Assembly: GCF_947492715.1 (NCBI RefSeq)
Contig: NZ_CANLNS010000007.1
Span: 62,001 to 126,000, forward strand
Reading direction: 5' to 3'
From: an uncultured Psychroserpens sp.
GTDB lineage: Bacteria; Bacteroidota; Bacteroidia; Flavobacteriales; Flavobacteriaceae
Length of the DNA: 64,000 nt
Shown here: positions 16,728 to 25,539 of the stretch, piece by piece
Layout: the number at the start of each line of letters is the position of its first letter
Position numbering within the stretch: position 1 is the stretch's first letter
Made by a program: the position numbers and the translations under genes
The notes under the pieces: model-generated
Database searches by the model: none
What the model was told of the DNA's origin: nothing
The model's input: the letters and a program-made list of their open reading frames with translations, nothing else

Positions 16728-18146
16728 TTAATCTAATGACATACCTCCTATTTTCATGTGGGCATCGGCTCCTTTTTCCAAAGTTATAAGCAGGCTGTTA
16801 TTCTCAAACTTGATTTCAATGTTGTCATCTTGAGTAAGCATAACACCTTTTACACTTTGTTCTTTAAGCTCGTTATGTATTTTCTTGAACATGGCAATAT
16901 GATCATTCATTGGCATTAAGTTTAACATTTCTTCTGAAAAATTCTCCTTGACAAAGGTTTCCCATGCTTTGGCATTATCGTCTTTAATCACCTCTAAAAA
17001 GCGGTCAAGAATCCTTTCTATTTGTCTTTCAGATTGAGCATCTGCTTGAGACTGTCTGAGTTTCGTATTTGGTTTAAAATCTGACTTTAGTACGATACCA
17101 GCCAAATTTGAATTAAGCATTCCATAACCACGATTGGCATGATTACTCATCATAATAATGATAATATCTTCATTGAGATATCGCCAAAAATCGGCAAAAA
17201 AGATTCCATTACCTCCATTATGTGCTATAAGTTCTGTTTGACGTGGTGTTGGAAAAATTGCCCAACCATAACCATAATGAGATTGCGCACCTTGACCTTC
17301 TTCGATATGCTTAGTATACATTTTTGCTTTAGACGTTTTAGATAAAATAGTATTGGTAGTTAATGCTTGATGCCATTTATACATATCTTCTACAGTAGAT
17401 AAAATACCACCATTTCCTTTAAGGTGCCAAGAAATACCATCGTTCCATTTTTCATTTGGTTTGCCCCATTCGCCAGTATCCTTATACCCCATGGCTACAT
17501 CATTTTTATCATATTTAGGTCTTATATAACCCGTTTGTTCCATTTGAGCTGGATTCCAGAGTTGCTTATATAAGAAATCCTCATAGCTTTCTCCCGAAAT
17601 TTGCTCAATAATCATTGCTAATAAGGTATAACCAACATTAGAATATTCATACTGAGTTCCAGCTTTAAATAACATTTCTGACGCCAAAGCCTTTTCAATA
17701 AATTCGTCTTTAGAAATAATATGATAGTCATGCCCAATTCCTGGAGGAAGACCTGACGAATGCGTTAATAAATGATGAATGGTCACATCATCCCTGTTTG
17801 CAGGCACGTTTTTGAAATACTTAGTAATCTTATCATTTACTGATAATTTACCGAGTTCTTCTAATTTTAATATTCCAGCAGCTGTGAATTGTTTCGTTAT
17901 AGACCCGATATCAAAAACAGTATTAGATTTATTTTTAATATTAGCTTTTTTATTTGCAAAACCATAACCATCGGAAGTAATAATCTCTCCTTTATGAGCT
18001 ACAAGAACACTCCCAGAAAATTGGTCGCTCTCCAATTGTTTGAGATAACTCGTTACCCGTTTTTGTAAATTTTGTTTGGTTTCACTTTGTGCTTGACAGC
18101 TTAGACATAAAAATAAAATAACTGTCAGTTTTAAGATTGATTTCAT
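16728..18146 (-). CDS. Serine hydrolase, class C beta-lactamase fold, lipoprotein (copy 3)
   Basis: A 472-residue hydrolase with a probable lipobox LCLSC (Cys17). SxxK is S82-I-T-K85, the Tyr motif is Y168-S-N170, and HNGG near 305 is the third motif. The last 100 residues form a helical-beta extra domain. It is divergent from the second LytS/LytTR pair, in the same arrangement as copy 1 near 6 kb, so it may be regulated by that pair. Substrate unknown. Confidence 0.87.
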   Translation of the reverse strand: MKSILKLTVILFLCLSCQAQSETKQNLQKRVTSYLKQLESDQFSGSVLVAHKGEIITSDGYGFANKKANIKNKSNTVFDIGSITKQFTAAGILKLEELGKLSVNDKITKYFKNVPANRDDVTIHHLLTHSSGLPPGIGHDYHIISKDEFIEKALASEMLFKAGTQYEYSNVGYTLLAMIIEQISGESYEDFLYKQLWNPAQMEQTGYIRPKYDKNDVAMGYKDTGEWGKPNEKWNDGISWHLKGNGGILSTVEDMYKWHQALTTNTILSKTSKAKMYTKHIEEGQGAQSHYGYGWAIFPTPRQTELIAHNGGNGIFFADFWRYLNEDIIIIMMSNHANRGYGMLNSNLAGIVLKSDFKPNTKLRQSQADAQSERQIERILDRFLEVIKDDNAKAWETFVKENFSEEMLNLMPMNDHIAMFKKIHNELKEQSVKGVMLTQDDNIEIKFENNSLLITLEKGADAHMKIGGMSLD

Positions 18147-18209
18147 GATTTAAGTATTATAAATTTACATCAAACTTAGGCTTGTAAGGTCCATATTAAA
18201 AATAAAAGT

Positions 18210-18216
18210 GACCAAC
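18210..18216 (+). promoter_or_regulatory. GACCAAC element shared by both hydrolase/LytTR intergenic regions
   Basis: GACCAAC at 18210-18216 also occurs at 6314-6320 in the first module; both sites lie between the hydrolase and kinase genes. A 7-base match in two AT-rich regions is suggestive but weak. It could be a LytTR half-site. An AGACGA/TCGTCT inverted pair lies at 18237-18284. Confidence 0.3.
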
Positions 18217-18348
18217 ACAACTGTGATGTGATTTTTAGACGAAACTCATAAAAATTCGTGATTTCATAACATATAAACTCGTCTTTATCACAAATTTCAG
18301 TTCTTATCTTTAAGTTTAAAAATTTCAATATACATTTACCTTCAGTTT

Positions 18349-19401
18349 ATGAAACGATATATAGAAATAGCTTTAAATATTTTATTTTGGCTCGTTTGTT
18401 TTTATTTGATTTTTTCGATTATTAGTCCCCAAAACAGAGAGGTTGAAATAATAAACGGTCGGGAAACGGTAAGAATCTCATATGATCATATGAGCATTTT
18501 AGGCACTATAGTTGGGTTTATACTGAAAATGGGATTGTATTATTTCAACGTCTATTTTTTGTCTAAATATTTTAATAAAAGACAGTTCAGAACCTACTTC
18601 ATTTTACTTCTGCTTACCACCATAATTACCATTGGCATTGAGCTTCTAAAGAATCTTATAATTTATGGTGAAGAATTTGTTTTATTCGAAACATTTATTG
18701 CAACACTCTGGATGTATATGTTTTTCGTTGGAATTTCATTTGTGCATATAATTGTGCTACGTTGGCAGAAAGAGGAAGCATTAAAACAACAGCTAAGAGA
18801 AGACAAATTAGCCGCAGAATTACAACTATTAAAATCACAAATTAATCCGCATTTTTTATTTAATGCTTTAAATAACTTACTATCTATTGCAGAAAAACAT
18901 AAGCAATCTGAAGTTTCAAAAGGGATTGCACAACTATCGGAGTTATTACGTTTTCTATTGCATGATACGTCAGAGCATCTCATTGCCTTATCTAAAGAAG
19001 TAGAGTTCATAGAAAACTACATTAAGCTCAATAAACTTAAGTTTGATATTAATGACCCGCTCTCCATTTCATTTAAAACAAAAGGCCAATTTGATACTAT
19101 TAAAATTGCTCCGGCTATATTAATTCCATTCGTAGAGAATGCCTTTAAGCATGGTATTGATATTTACAATACGTCTTTTGTAGATATACAGTTAACTACA
19201 AATGAAAAAGACATTCATTTTCTATGTAAAAACTCATTAGCAGAAAAAAAGAACCCAAATAGTAGTATAGGCAAAGATTCTGGTATCGGGCTTCAAAATG
19301 TAAAACGCCGACTTGCAATTTTGTATCCAGACAAGCATCAGTTGCGAATTACTCAACATGATAATAACTATATTGTTGATCTTAAATTAACCTATGATTG
19401 A
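18349..19401 (+). CDS. LytS/YehU-type sensor histidine kinase (pair 2)
   Basis: A 350-residue membrane kinase of the same class as the one at 6439. Hydrophobic segments lie at about 7-27, 48-70, 82-104 and 115-137, followed by a short coiled linker (138-162). The phosphoacceptor region is QINPHFLFN with His168; PFVENAFKHG and GIGLQNVKRRLAILYPDKHQ are the ATPase motifs. It overlaps its regulator gene by 8 bases, the same overlap as in pair 1, which supports duplication of the whole module. A hydrophilic loop between the first two segments (about 28-47) may be extracytoplasmic. Confidence 0.9.
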   Translation: MKRYIEIALNILFWLVCFYLIFSIISPQNREVEIINGRETVRISYDHMSILGTIVGFILKMGLYYFNVYFLSKYFNKRQFRTYFILLLLTTIITIGIELLKNLIIYGEEFVLFETFIATLWMYMFFVGISFVHIIVLRWQKEEALKQQLREDKLAAELQLLKSQINPHFLFNALNNLLSIAEKHKQSEVSKGIAQLSELLRFLLHDTSEHLIALSKEVEFIENYIKLNKLKFDINDPLSISFKTKGQFDTIKIAPAILIPFVENAFKHGIDIYNTSFVDIQLTTNEKDIHFLCKNSLAEKKNPNSSIGKDSGIGLQNVKRRLAILYPDKHQLRITQHDNNYIVDLKLTYD

Positions 19402-20080
19402 TGCTATAATTATTGATGACGAGCCAAAAGCAATAGAATTATTGGAAAACTATTGTGCAAGATCCAATGATATTTACCATGTAAAGTCGTTTAGGAATCC
19501 TATTGAAGCCCTGCAATTTATTGAACATAAACCACCTCATCTCATTTTTCTTGACATTAATATGCCCAACCTCTCTGGAATACAGTTGGCAAAATTAATA
19601 CCTAACGAGTGCCATATTATATTCACAACAGCTTATTCAGAATACGCTGTAGAAAGTTACAATCTGAATGCCATAGATTATTTATTGAAACCTATAACTC
19701 ACCAACGATTTTTAAAAGCCATTGAAAAAGTGTCTTCTATTATAAAAACAAGAAATGATCTTATTAGTAAGCATACGAAAGCAACCATTATGGTAAAAAG
19801 TGGTTATGAGAAACACCAACTTGTACTCGATGATATTTTATATTTAGAAAAAGATGGTAATTATATGGTGTATCATAACTTAACAAAAAAAATACTGGCC
19901 AGAGAAACAATAGGCGAAGCTCTAGAAAAATTGCCTAACACTTTTATTCAAACACATAAATCATTTATTGTATCAATTAAGCACATAGAAAAATTAAAGT
20001 CGAAATATGTATATATTAATGACATCAAAATTCCTGTGAGTAATCGTTACAAATCAACATTAGAAGACAAACTTTCTTAA
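19394..20080 (+). CDS. LytTR-family response regulator (pair 2)
   Basis: A 228-residue regulator. The receiver domain has the acidic pair D8-D9, phosphoacceptor D54 in IFLDINMPNLSG and the lysine in LLKPIT. The C-terminal LytTR domain (about 130-228) has YLEKDGNYMVYH and FIQTHKSFIVS, in the same positions as its paralogue at 7493. Its stop overlaps that of the convergent protease gene by 4 bases. Likely targets are the divergent serine hydrolase and its own operon. Confidence 0.93.
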   Translation: MIDAIIIDDEPKAIELLENYCARSNDIYHVKSFRNPIEALQFIEHKPPHLIFLDINMPNLSGIQLAKLIPNECHIIFTTAYSEYAVESYNLNAIDYLLKPITHQRFLKAIEKVSSIIKTRNDLISKHTKATIMVKSGYEKHQLVLDDILYLEKDGNYMVYHNLTKKILARETIGEALEKLPNTFIQTHKSFIVSIKHIEKLKSKYVYINDIKIPVSNRYKSTLEDKLS

Positions 20081-20703
20081 GATGGAAACCCAAGCATCTC
20101 TCCCATTCCAACGGTAAACAACCAACAGCCATAGATAGCATGTTCTATAGAAACCAAAAGGGTTGATTTTGTCTTCTGAAATGTCAACGCAAATAGAATT
20201 CCTCCTATAAAAGTCAGTAACATTACGAGTCCATTTTTAAAGAAAATATGAGCTAAGGAAAATAGCATGGCATTCACAATTAGAAAAAGCGTATTACTTT
20301 TAAATAACTTAATATATCGCTTAAAAAAGAAGGTTCGATAAATTAATTCCTGAGGATATACTGAAAAAAAGCTATAAATAAATAAAATTCCTAGCCATAA
20401 GAGTGGTTTATTAAGAACCACGACAAAAAGGTTCTCAGGATCAACAATCCACATGTAAAGTGCCGTTAAAACAGCAATTAGGACTAACTGAATAATTGTC
20501 CGTTTAAAAAACAATGTCCAGTTTAATTCAGGTGACATTTTAAACTTTAGTTTTTCAATTTTTAATAAGACAAAAATCACATATAAAAACCCTAAACATC
20601 CAATAACCATTTTAATCCAAACCGGATAATCAATAGCAAAGCTCACTGGTATTAATATGAAAATGACAAAAAATTCGGAAAGTTTATAGGTTGTTGATTG
20701 CAT
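20077..20703 (-). CDS. CPBP-type intramembrane protease
   Basis: A 208-residue polytopic membrane protein of the CPBP (glutamic-type, CAAX prenyl protease 2-like) family with about six to seven hydrophobic segments. Motif 1 reads QELIYR (Glu119, Arg123), with Gln replacing the first Glu of the usual EExxxR; motif 2 is SLAHIF with His152; a further EHAIYG has His188. Family members cleave prenylated or peptide substrates or act as immunity proteins; no bacteriocin gene is nearby. Confidence 0.8.
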   Translation of the reverse strand: MQSTTYKLSEFFVIFILIPVSFAIDYPVWIKMVIGCLGFLYVIFVLLKIEKLKFKMSPELNWTLFFKRTIIQLVLIAVLTALYMWIVDPENLFVVVLNKPLLWLGILFIYSFFSVYPQELIYRTFFFKRYIKLFKSNTLFLIVNAMLFSLAHIFFKNGLVMLLTFIGGILFALTFQKTKSTLLVSIEHAIYGCWLFTVGMGEMLGFPS

Positions 20704-20725
20704 GCTCTAAATATAGACAATTAGT

Positions 20726-21187
20726 TTAGATACATATTGCTGTTGTATGTTTTACTTCGTTAATCATAAACGTACTATGCGTACTACCAATATGGCTAAT
20801 ACTCGTTAGTTTTTTCACCATAAATTCTCTAAACTCATCCATATCGGCAACAAGGACTTTTAAAAGGTAGTCATAGTCGCCACTAATATGGTAACACTCC
20901 AAGACTTCATCTAACTTTGCAACTTCTTTTTCAAAATCGACAACAAAATTTTTGGTATGTTGAAGCAACTTAATACTACAAAATGTTACAAAACCTTTAT
21001 CTACTATTTTTTTATCAATAAGTGCTACGTATTTAGATATGACTCCTTCGCGTTCTAATTTTTTAATGCGCTCATAAACCGCTGTAACCGATAAGTTCAA
21101 TTTATTGGATAACTCCTTATTCGTTTGCTTACTATCCTGCTGAAGAAAGTGAAGTAATTTTTTATCGATAATATCTAATTGTGCCAT
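20726..21187 (-). CDS. Lrp/AsnC-family transcriptional regulator
   Basis: A 153-residue regulator. The N-terminal winged helix-turn-helix (about 5-50; KQTNKELSNKLNLSVTAVYERIKKLEREG) binds DNA and the C-terminal RAM domain (about 70-145; LECYHISGDYDYLLKVLV) binds amino-acid effectors. It is divergent from the methionine gamma-lyase-like gene, with 164 bases between the ATGs, so that gene is the most likely target. In such proteins the effector is often the substrate or product of the neighbouring enzyme. Confidence 0.93.
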   Translation of the reverse strand: MAQLDIIDKKLLHFLQQDSKQTNKELSNKLNLSVTAVYERIKKLEREGVISKYVALIDKKIVDKGFVTFCSIKLLQHTKNFVVDFEKEVAKLDEVLECYHISGDYDYLLKVLVADMDEFREFMVKKLTSISHIGSTHSTFMINEVKHTTAICI

Positions 21188-21351
21188 ATTGAAAAATTTT
21201 CGGTTTTACGAATTAAAACTCAACCTTGTTATTAAATTAAACTAGAAAAACACCATTATATAGTTTTATTTTCTAAATATAGTAATTATCATTGATTTAT
21301 TATCTAAATAATACGATTTTTGATGTGATATTAACTAAAAAAAATAATCTA

Positions 21352-22578
21352 ATGGCTTTTAAACCAGCTAATAACATTCAAGATCTTCAATATTTTGGTG
21401 AATTTGGAGGTGTTAATCCTTCTATTTCAGATTCGTCTACTTACACTTTTTTATCTGCTAAAACAATGTTCGATACTTTCGAAGGTAATGCAGATGGCTG
21501 CTATTTATACTCACGCCACTCCTCGCCCTCTAATTTATATTTAGGTGAAGCTCTGGCTGCCATGGAAGGCACAGAAACAGCTAATGTATCGGCATCTGGT
21601 ATGGGAGCAATTACTCCTGTTTTAATGCAACTTTGTGGTGCTGGAGACCATATTGTATCAAGTAGAACAATCTATGGAGGCACATATGCTTTTCTTAAAA
21701 ATTTCACACCACGCTTTAATATTAGTACATCTTTCGTAGATATTACAAAATTAGATGTTGTAGAGGCTGCAATTACTAAACACACAAAAGTTATATACTG
21801 TGAATCTGTGAGTAACCCGTTATTAGAAGTCGCAGACATTAAAGGTCTTGCCGCTATAGCTAAGCGCCATAATTTAAAATTAGTTGTTGACAACACCTTC
21901 TCTCCTTTATCAATTTCGCCTGCAAAATTAGGTGCAGACATCGTGATACATAGCTTAACCAAATTTATTAATGGTTCTAGTGATACTGTTGGTGGAGTGG
22001 TTTGTGGTACTCAAGAATTTATCAATGATTTGCGCAATGTTAATGATGGTGCATCTATGTTATTGGGATCTACTATGGATAGTTTACGCGCTTCTTCAGT
22101 TTTAAAAAACTTGAGAACCCTACATATACGCATGCAACAACACAGTCTGAATGCCACATATCTGGCTCAACAATTTGAAAAAGATGGATTAAAGACCGTA
22201 TATCCAGGTTTGCCATCACACCCTTCACATGAATTATTTAAAAACATGATGAACGAAAAATATGGTTTTGGTGGCATGCTTACTATTGATGTTGGAAGTT
22301 TAGATAAAGCCAATGAGCTTATGGAAATGATGCAGGCGAAAAACTTAGGTTATTTGGCTGTAAGTCTTGGTTTCTATAAAACCTTATTCTCTGCCCCTGG
22401 AAGTTCTACCTCTTCTGAAATTCCAGAAGATGAACAACAGGCTATGGGATTAAGCGATGGCTTAATTCGTTTTTCCATTGGATTAGACGCAGATATCGAA
22501 CGCACCTATAAAATGATGCGAACTTGTATGGAAGCACTTCATATTTTAGAAAAAGAACAAGAGGCAATTTTAGCTTAA
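21352..22578 (+). CDS. Cys/Met-metabolism PLP enzyme (methionine gamma-lyase-like)
   Basis: A 408-residue PLP-dependent enzyme of the trans-sulfuration family (methionine gamma-lyase, cystathionine gamma-lyase or synthase, O-acetylhomoserine sulfhydrylase). Features are YSRHSSPSNLYLGEALAAMEG, SGMGAI, the VDNTFSP region and the PLP lysine in HSLTKFING. I start at the ATG at 21352 (MAFKPANN), since the sequence before it is AT-rich and non-coding in character. The divergent Lrp-type regulator suggests control by a sulfur amino acid. Which reaction it performs cannot be settled by eye. Confidence 0.85.
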   Translation: MAFKPANNIQDLQYFGEFGGVNPSISDSSTYTFLSAKTMFDTFEGNADGCYLYSRHSSPSNLYLGEALAAMEGTETANVSASGMGAITPVLMQLCGAGDHIVSSRTIYGGTYAFLKNFTPRFNISTSFVDITKLDVVEAAITKHTKVIYCESVSNPLLEVADIKGLAAIAKRHNLKLVVDNTFSPLSISPAKLGADIVIHSLTKFINGSSDTVGGVVCGTQEFINDLRNVNDGASMLLGSTMDSLRASSVLKNLRTLHIRMQQHSLNATYLAQQFEKDGLKTVYPGLPSHPSHELFKNMMNEKYGFGGMLTIDVGSLDKANELMEMMQAKNLGYLAVSLGFYKTLFSAPGSSTSSEIPEDEQQAMGLSDGLIRFSIGLDADIERTYKMMRTCMEALHILEKEQEAILA

Positions 22579-22603
22579 ACCTCTTTTAAATCACGTTATA
22601 AAG

Positions 22604-22637
22604 AGCCTTTTGGACAGTGTTCAAAGGGCTTTTATTT
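22604..22637 (+). terminator. Terminator after the Cys/Met-metabolism enzyme gene
   Basis: AGCCTTTTGG pairs with TCAAAGGGCT (one or two G-T wobbles) around a short loop and is followed by TTTTATTTT. Its 3' end overlaps the stop of the convergent gene at 22632. Confidence 0.65.
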
Positions 22638-23654
22638 TCCTTTTAACCGCTCCCATAGCGCAGACATAGTAAAACTAAAATCATCCATTTCGGGAGTAAA
22701 AGGTTTCATATCTAAACGTTCACCAACTTTATACAACTTTAAATTAAAAACAGGTTTGTAACCTTGTTTCGTTTTTACTAACGGATAACGCAAATCCTTA
22801 TAAAGGTAATCACCATTATCCAAAGATTCTATGCTGTAATAATCATTGCTAAACCATGCCAAATCAGCAATGTCTTTATAATCTTCAGGTCGTAAAGCTC
22901 TATCCTTTGGAAGTATTTGCCATTCCGAAAAGTGATTAGATTGATCTAATAAAGAATAAAACGCCACATGGTAATTGTTTTCAGTTTCTGCAATACCATA
23001 CCATAATACGTTGTTAAATATTGAAGGTTGAACACTAAAGCGTTCATAGACTATATCTTCTTTGATCAAAGATGATTTAAAAACATGTTGAACATATAAC
23101 TTATTAAAAATAGTAAATAGCATATACGCTGAACTGAGACCCAAACCTAATTTTAACCAAAATCGACGTCGCTTATTTTGTCTTTTATAAAACATTAAAA
23201 TAATCATGCATAATAAAAAAGGTATGGTGTACATGGGATCGGCAACTGCGATATTATTAAAGGCCACACGATAATTAGAAAATGGAGCAAATAGTTGCGT
23301 CCCATAAGGCGTAAAGCAATCTAAAATTGGGTGTGTAAACAGCGACCAAAAAAACAGAGCTGTCCAATTTTTTTGAGTTGTAGTACCCAATCGTTTTCCC
23401 CGATCGTATAACTTATGCACTAACCAACCTAATAAAAAAGCGGCTAAAACAGAAAATAAAACAGAATGCATAAATCCTCTGTGGAATAACATAGCATCTA
23501 TTTCATTACGATGAAATAGACTTCCTATAAATACATCCAAATCTGGAATAGTTCCGCCTATCGCACCAAACAATAAGGCTTTATTTCCAATTTTTTTACC
23601 CAAAACCGCTTCTCCGCAAGCAGCACCTAAAACAATTTGAGTTAATGAATCCAT
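22632..23654 (-). CDS. YdjM-type membrane-bound metal-dependent hydrolase
   Basis: A 340-residue inner-membrane protein of the YdjM/YfhO-like predicted metal-dependent hydrolase family. The N-terminus MDSLTQIVLGAACGEAV, the TIPDLD motif near 38 and the FHRGFMHS motif near 58 carry the conserved Asp and His residues; WSLFTHPILDCFTPYG near 110 is also typical. Four or so membrane segments are seen, and the C-terminal half is an extra soluble domain of unknown role. Substrate unknown; E. coli YdjM is LexA-regulated, but I see no LexA site here. Confidence 0.85.
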   Translation of the reverse strand: MDSLTQIVLGAACGEAVLGKKIGNKALLFGAIGGTIPDLDVFIGSLFHRNEIDAMLFHRGFMHSVLFSVLAAFLLGWLVHKLYDRGKRLGTTTQKNWTALFFWSLFTHPILDCFTPYGTQLFAPFSNYRVAFNNIAVADPMYTIPFLLCMIILMFYKRQNKRRRFWLKLGLGLSSAYMLFTIFNKLYVQHVFKSSLIKEDIVYERFSVQPSIFNNVLWYGIAETENNYHVAFYSLLDQSNHFSEWQILPKDRALRPEDYKDIADLAWFSNDYYSIESLDNGDYLYKDLRYPLVKTKQGYKPVFNLKLYKVGERLDMKPFTPEMDDFSFTMSALWERLKGK

Positions 23655-23756
23655 TTATATTTTCAGAATTGAAACGCAAAAATACGGAACAATTATGATT
23701 TGCACATTAGGTAACATTATCGTAACATTACAAGAACAAATAGTCACTAAAATCAA

Positions 23757-25433
23757 ATGAGCGAAGACAATAACATTTCAGAATTTAAAGCTAAAGATCA
23801 GAATATAGTTGAAAATAAAGAACTTAATTTCTATGAAGCACTTATTCCAGTTATCATATTAATGGCTTTATTGGCTTATAATATCTTTTTTGTTGAAAGC
23901 CAAGAGTGGTTTGGTACTTATACCAATCAAATTATTCTCCTCCTTGGTGGATTGGTTGCGGCTGCAGTTGGTTTCTTTAATAAAGTGACTTTTGGAGGGA
24001 TGCTCAAAGAAATATGGGAAAATCTAAAAAGTGTATTTGTACCAATTATGATTTTATTTCTGGTTGGTGCTCTTGCTGGTACATGGCTCATTAGTGGTGT
24101 TATTCCAGCAATGGTTTATTACGGTTTACAAGTGTTGAGTCCAGAAATATTTTTACCAGCTTCTGTTATTATTGCTGCAGTAATTTCTATTGCCACTGGT
24201 AGCTCATGGACGACGTCGGCTACTGTTGGTATTGCCCTTGTTGGTATTGGAACAGCATTAGGCATTCATCCTGGAATGATCGCAGGTGCCGTTATTTCGG
24301 GGGCGTATTTTGGTGATAAAATGTCTCCTTTAAGTGATACAACCAACCTTGCTCCTGCCATGGCTGGAACAGATTTGTTTACACATATTAAATATATGGC
24401 CTATACAACGGTTCCAACCATTATTGTAACCTTAATTGTCTTCGGAGTTATAAGTGCCACAATAGAAACCTCAGGTAATGCAGATGTCTCTCAGATTCTT
24501 GACACCATTGGCACAACTTTCAACATCACACCTTGGTTATTTTTAGTCCCTGTAGCTGTTGTTGCTTTAATATTACTGAAAACCAAGCCGCTTATTGCGC
24601 TTAGTTCTGGAGTAATTTTAGCTATAATTTTCGCCCTAATCTTTCAAGGAAACATTGTAGATAAGATTACTGATTCTAAAGGAAAAACTATTGTTAATGC
24701 TGTCTTTACTGATACAAATATCCCTATAGATGACGCTACTTTTATGGCTAATCTTTCAGAAAGAGATCTGCAAACCATTAAAGAAAATGAAGACATATCA
24801 CCTCTTTTTGATGCTGATAAGGATATAGAAAAAAACTTCTCAAATGAAGAATTAATAGGGTTGTTCGCTTTTGCAAACTATGATGACGCAACTCTTAAAA
24901 CAAAGGTGGATAGTTTAAGTAGATTATTAACTATTGATAAGCTCAAAAAATTATTTAACTCTGGTGGAATGAATGGTATGATATGGACCATTCTATTAAT
25001 TGTTTGCGCTATGGTATTTGGCGGTATTATGGATGCCATTGGTGCTTTAGCAAGAATTACTAAAGCTTTACTATCTGTAGCCACAACAATATTTGGGTTG
25101 TTTGCCAGTACTGTCGTTAGTTGTCTTGGTCTTAATGCTATCGCTTCCGATCAATATCTTGCCATAGTCATTCCTGGAAAAATGTTTAAAAAGGCTTTTG
25201 ACGACAAAGGACTAGCTCCAGAAAACTTAAGTAGAACGCTAGAAGATTCTGGTACTGTAACGTCTGTACTCATTCCTTGGAATACTTGTGGTGCCTATCA
25301 GTCTGGTGTATTAGGAGTTGAAGTAAGTCAATATTTCATGTATGCTATTTTTAACTGGATGAGTCCATTTACAACATTATTGTTTGCCGCTTTCCGAATA
25401 AAAATAAGGCAAATTTCGGGTAAATTGAACTAA
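23757..25433 (+). CDS. Na+/H+ antiporter NhaC family protein
   Basis: A 558-residue polytopic transporter. Typical NhaC features are GSSWTTSATVGIALVGIG and GAVISGAYFGDKMSPLSDTT near 160-195, and VLIPWNTCGAYQSGVLGV near 505. There is a hydrophilic insertion of about 90 residues between membrane segments at about 305-400 (acidic, FDADKDIEKNFSNEE), not part of the usual core. It exports Na+ or Li+ in exchange for H+, or may exchange other substrates such as malate and lactate (MleN-like). It is monocistronic. Substrate not determined. Confidence 0.88.
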   Translation: MSEDNNISEFKAKDQNIVENKELNFYEALIPVIILMALLAYNIFFVESQEWFGTYTNQIILLLGGLVAAAVGFFNKVTFGGMLKEIWENLKSVFVPIMILFLVGALAGTWLISGVIPAMVYYGLQVLSPEIFLPASVIIAAVISIATGSSWTTSATVGIALVGIGTALGIHPGMIAGAVISGAYFGDKMSPLSDTTNLAPAMAGTDLFTHIKYMAYTTVPTIIVTLIVFGVISATIETSGNADVSQILDTIGTTFNITPWLFLVPVAVVALILLKTKPLIALSSGVILAIIFALIFQGNIVDKITDSKGKTIVNAVFTDTNIPIDDATFMANLSERDLQTIKENEDISPLFDADKDIEKNFSNEELIGLFAFANYDDATLKTKVDSLSRLLTIDKLKKLFNSGGMNGMIWTILLIVCAMVFGGIMDAIGALARITKALLSVATTIFGLFASTVVSCLGLNAIASDQYLAIVIPGKMFKKAFDDKGLAPENLSRTLEDSGTVTSVLIPWNTCGAYQSGVLGVEVSQYFMYAIFNWMSPFTTLLFAAFRIKIRQISGKLN

Positions 25434-25490
25434 ACTATAGTAGCATAAAATTAAATGATATTCATCATTTTTTAGGAAGGTTTGATTAAC

Positions 25491-25498
25491 TATATTTG
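25491..25498 (+). promoter_or_regulatory. -7 promoter box of the peroxiredoxin gene
   Basis: TATATTTG matches TAnnTTTG exactly. A poor -33 box (TTTT near 25468) lies at about the right distance. The box is 41 bases before the ATG. Confidence 0.55.
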
Positions 25499-25539
25499 CA
25501 GCCAAATTTAAAATTTAACTCAAAAAAAAATATTAAAAA

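Noticed and set aside
18237-18284. AGACGA/TCGTCT dyad in the second hydrolase/kinase gap
   Set aside because: Only 6-bp arms with no further symmetry around the axis, far weaker than the first locus.
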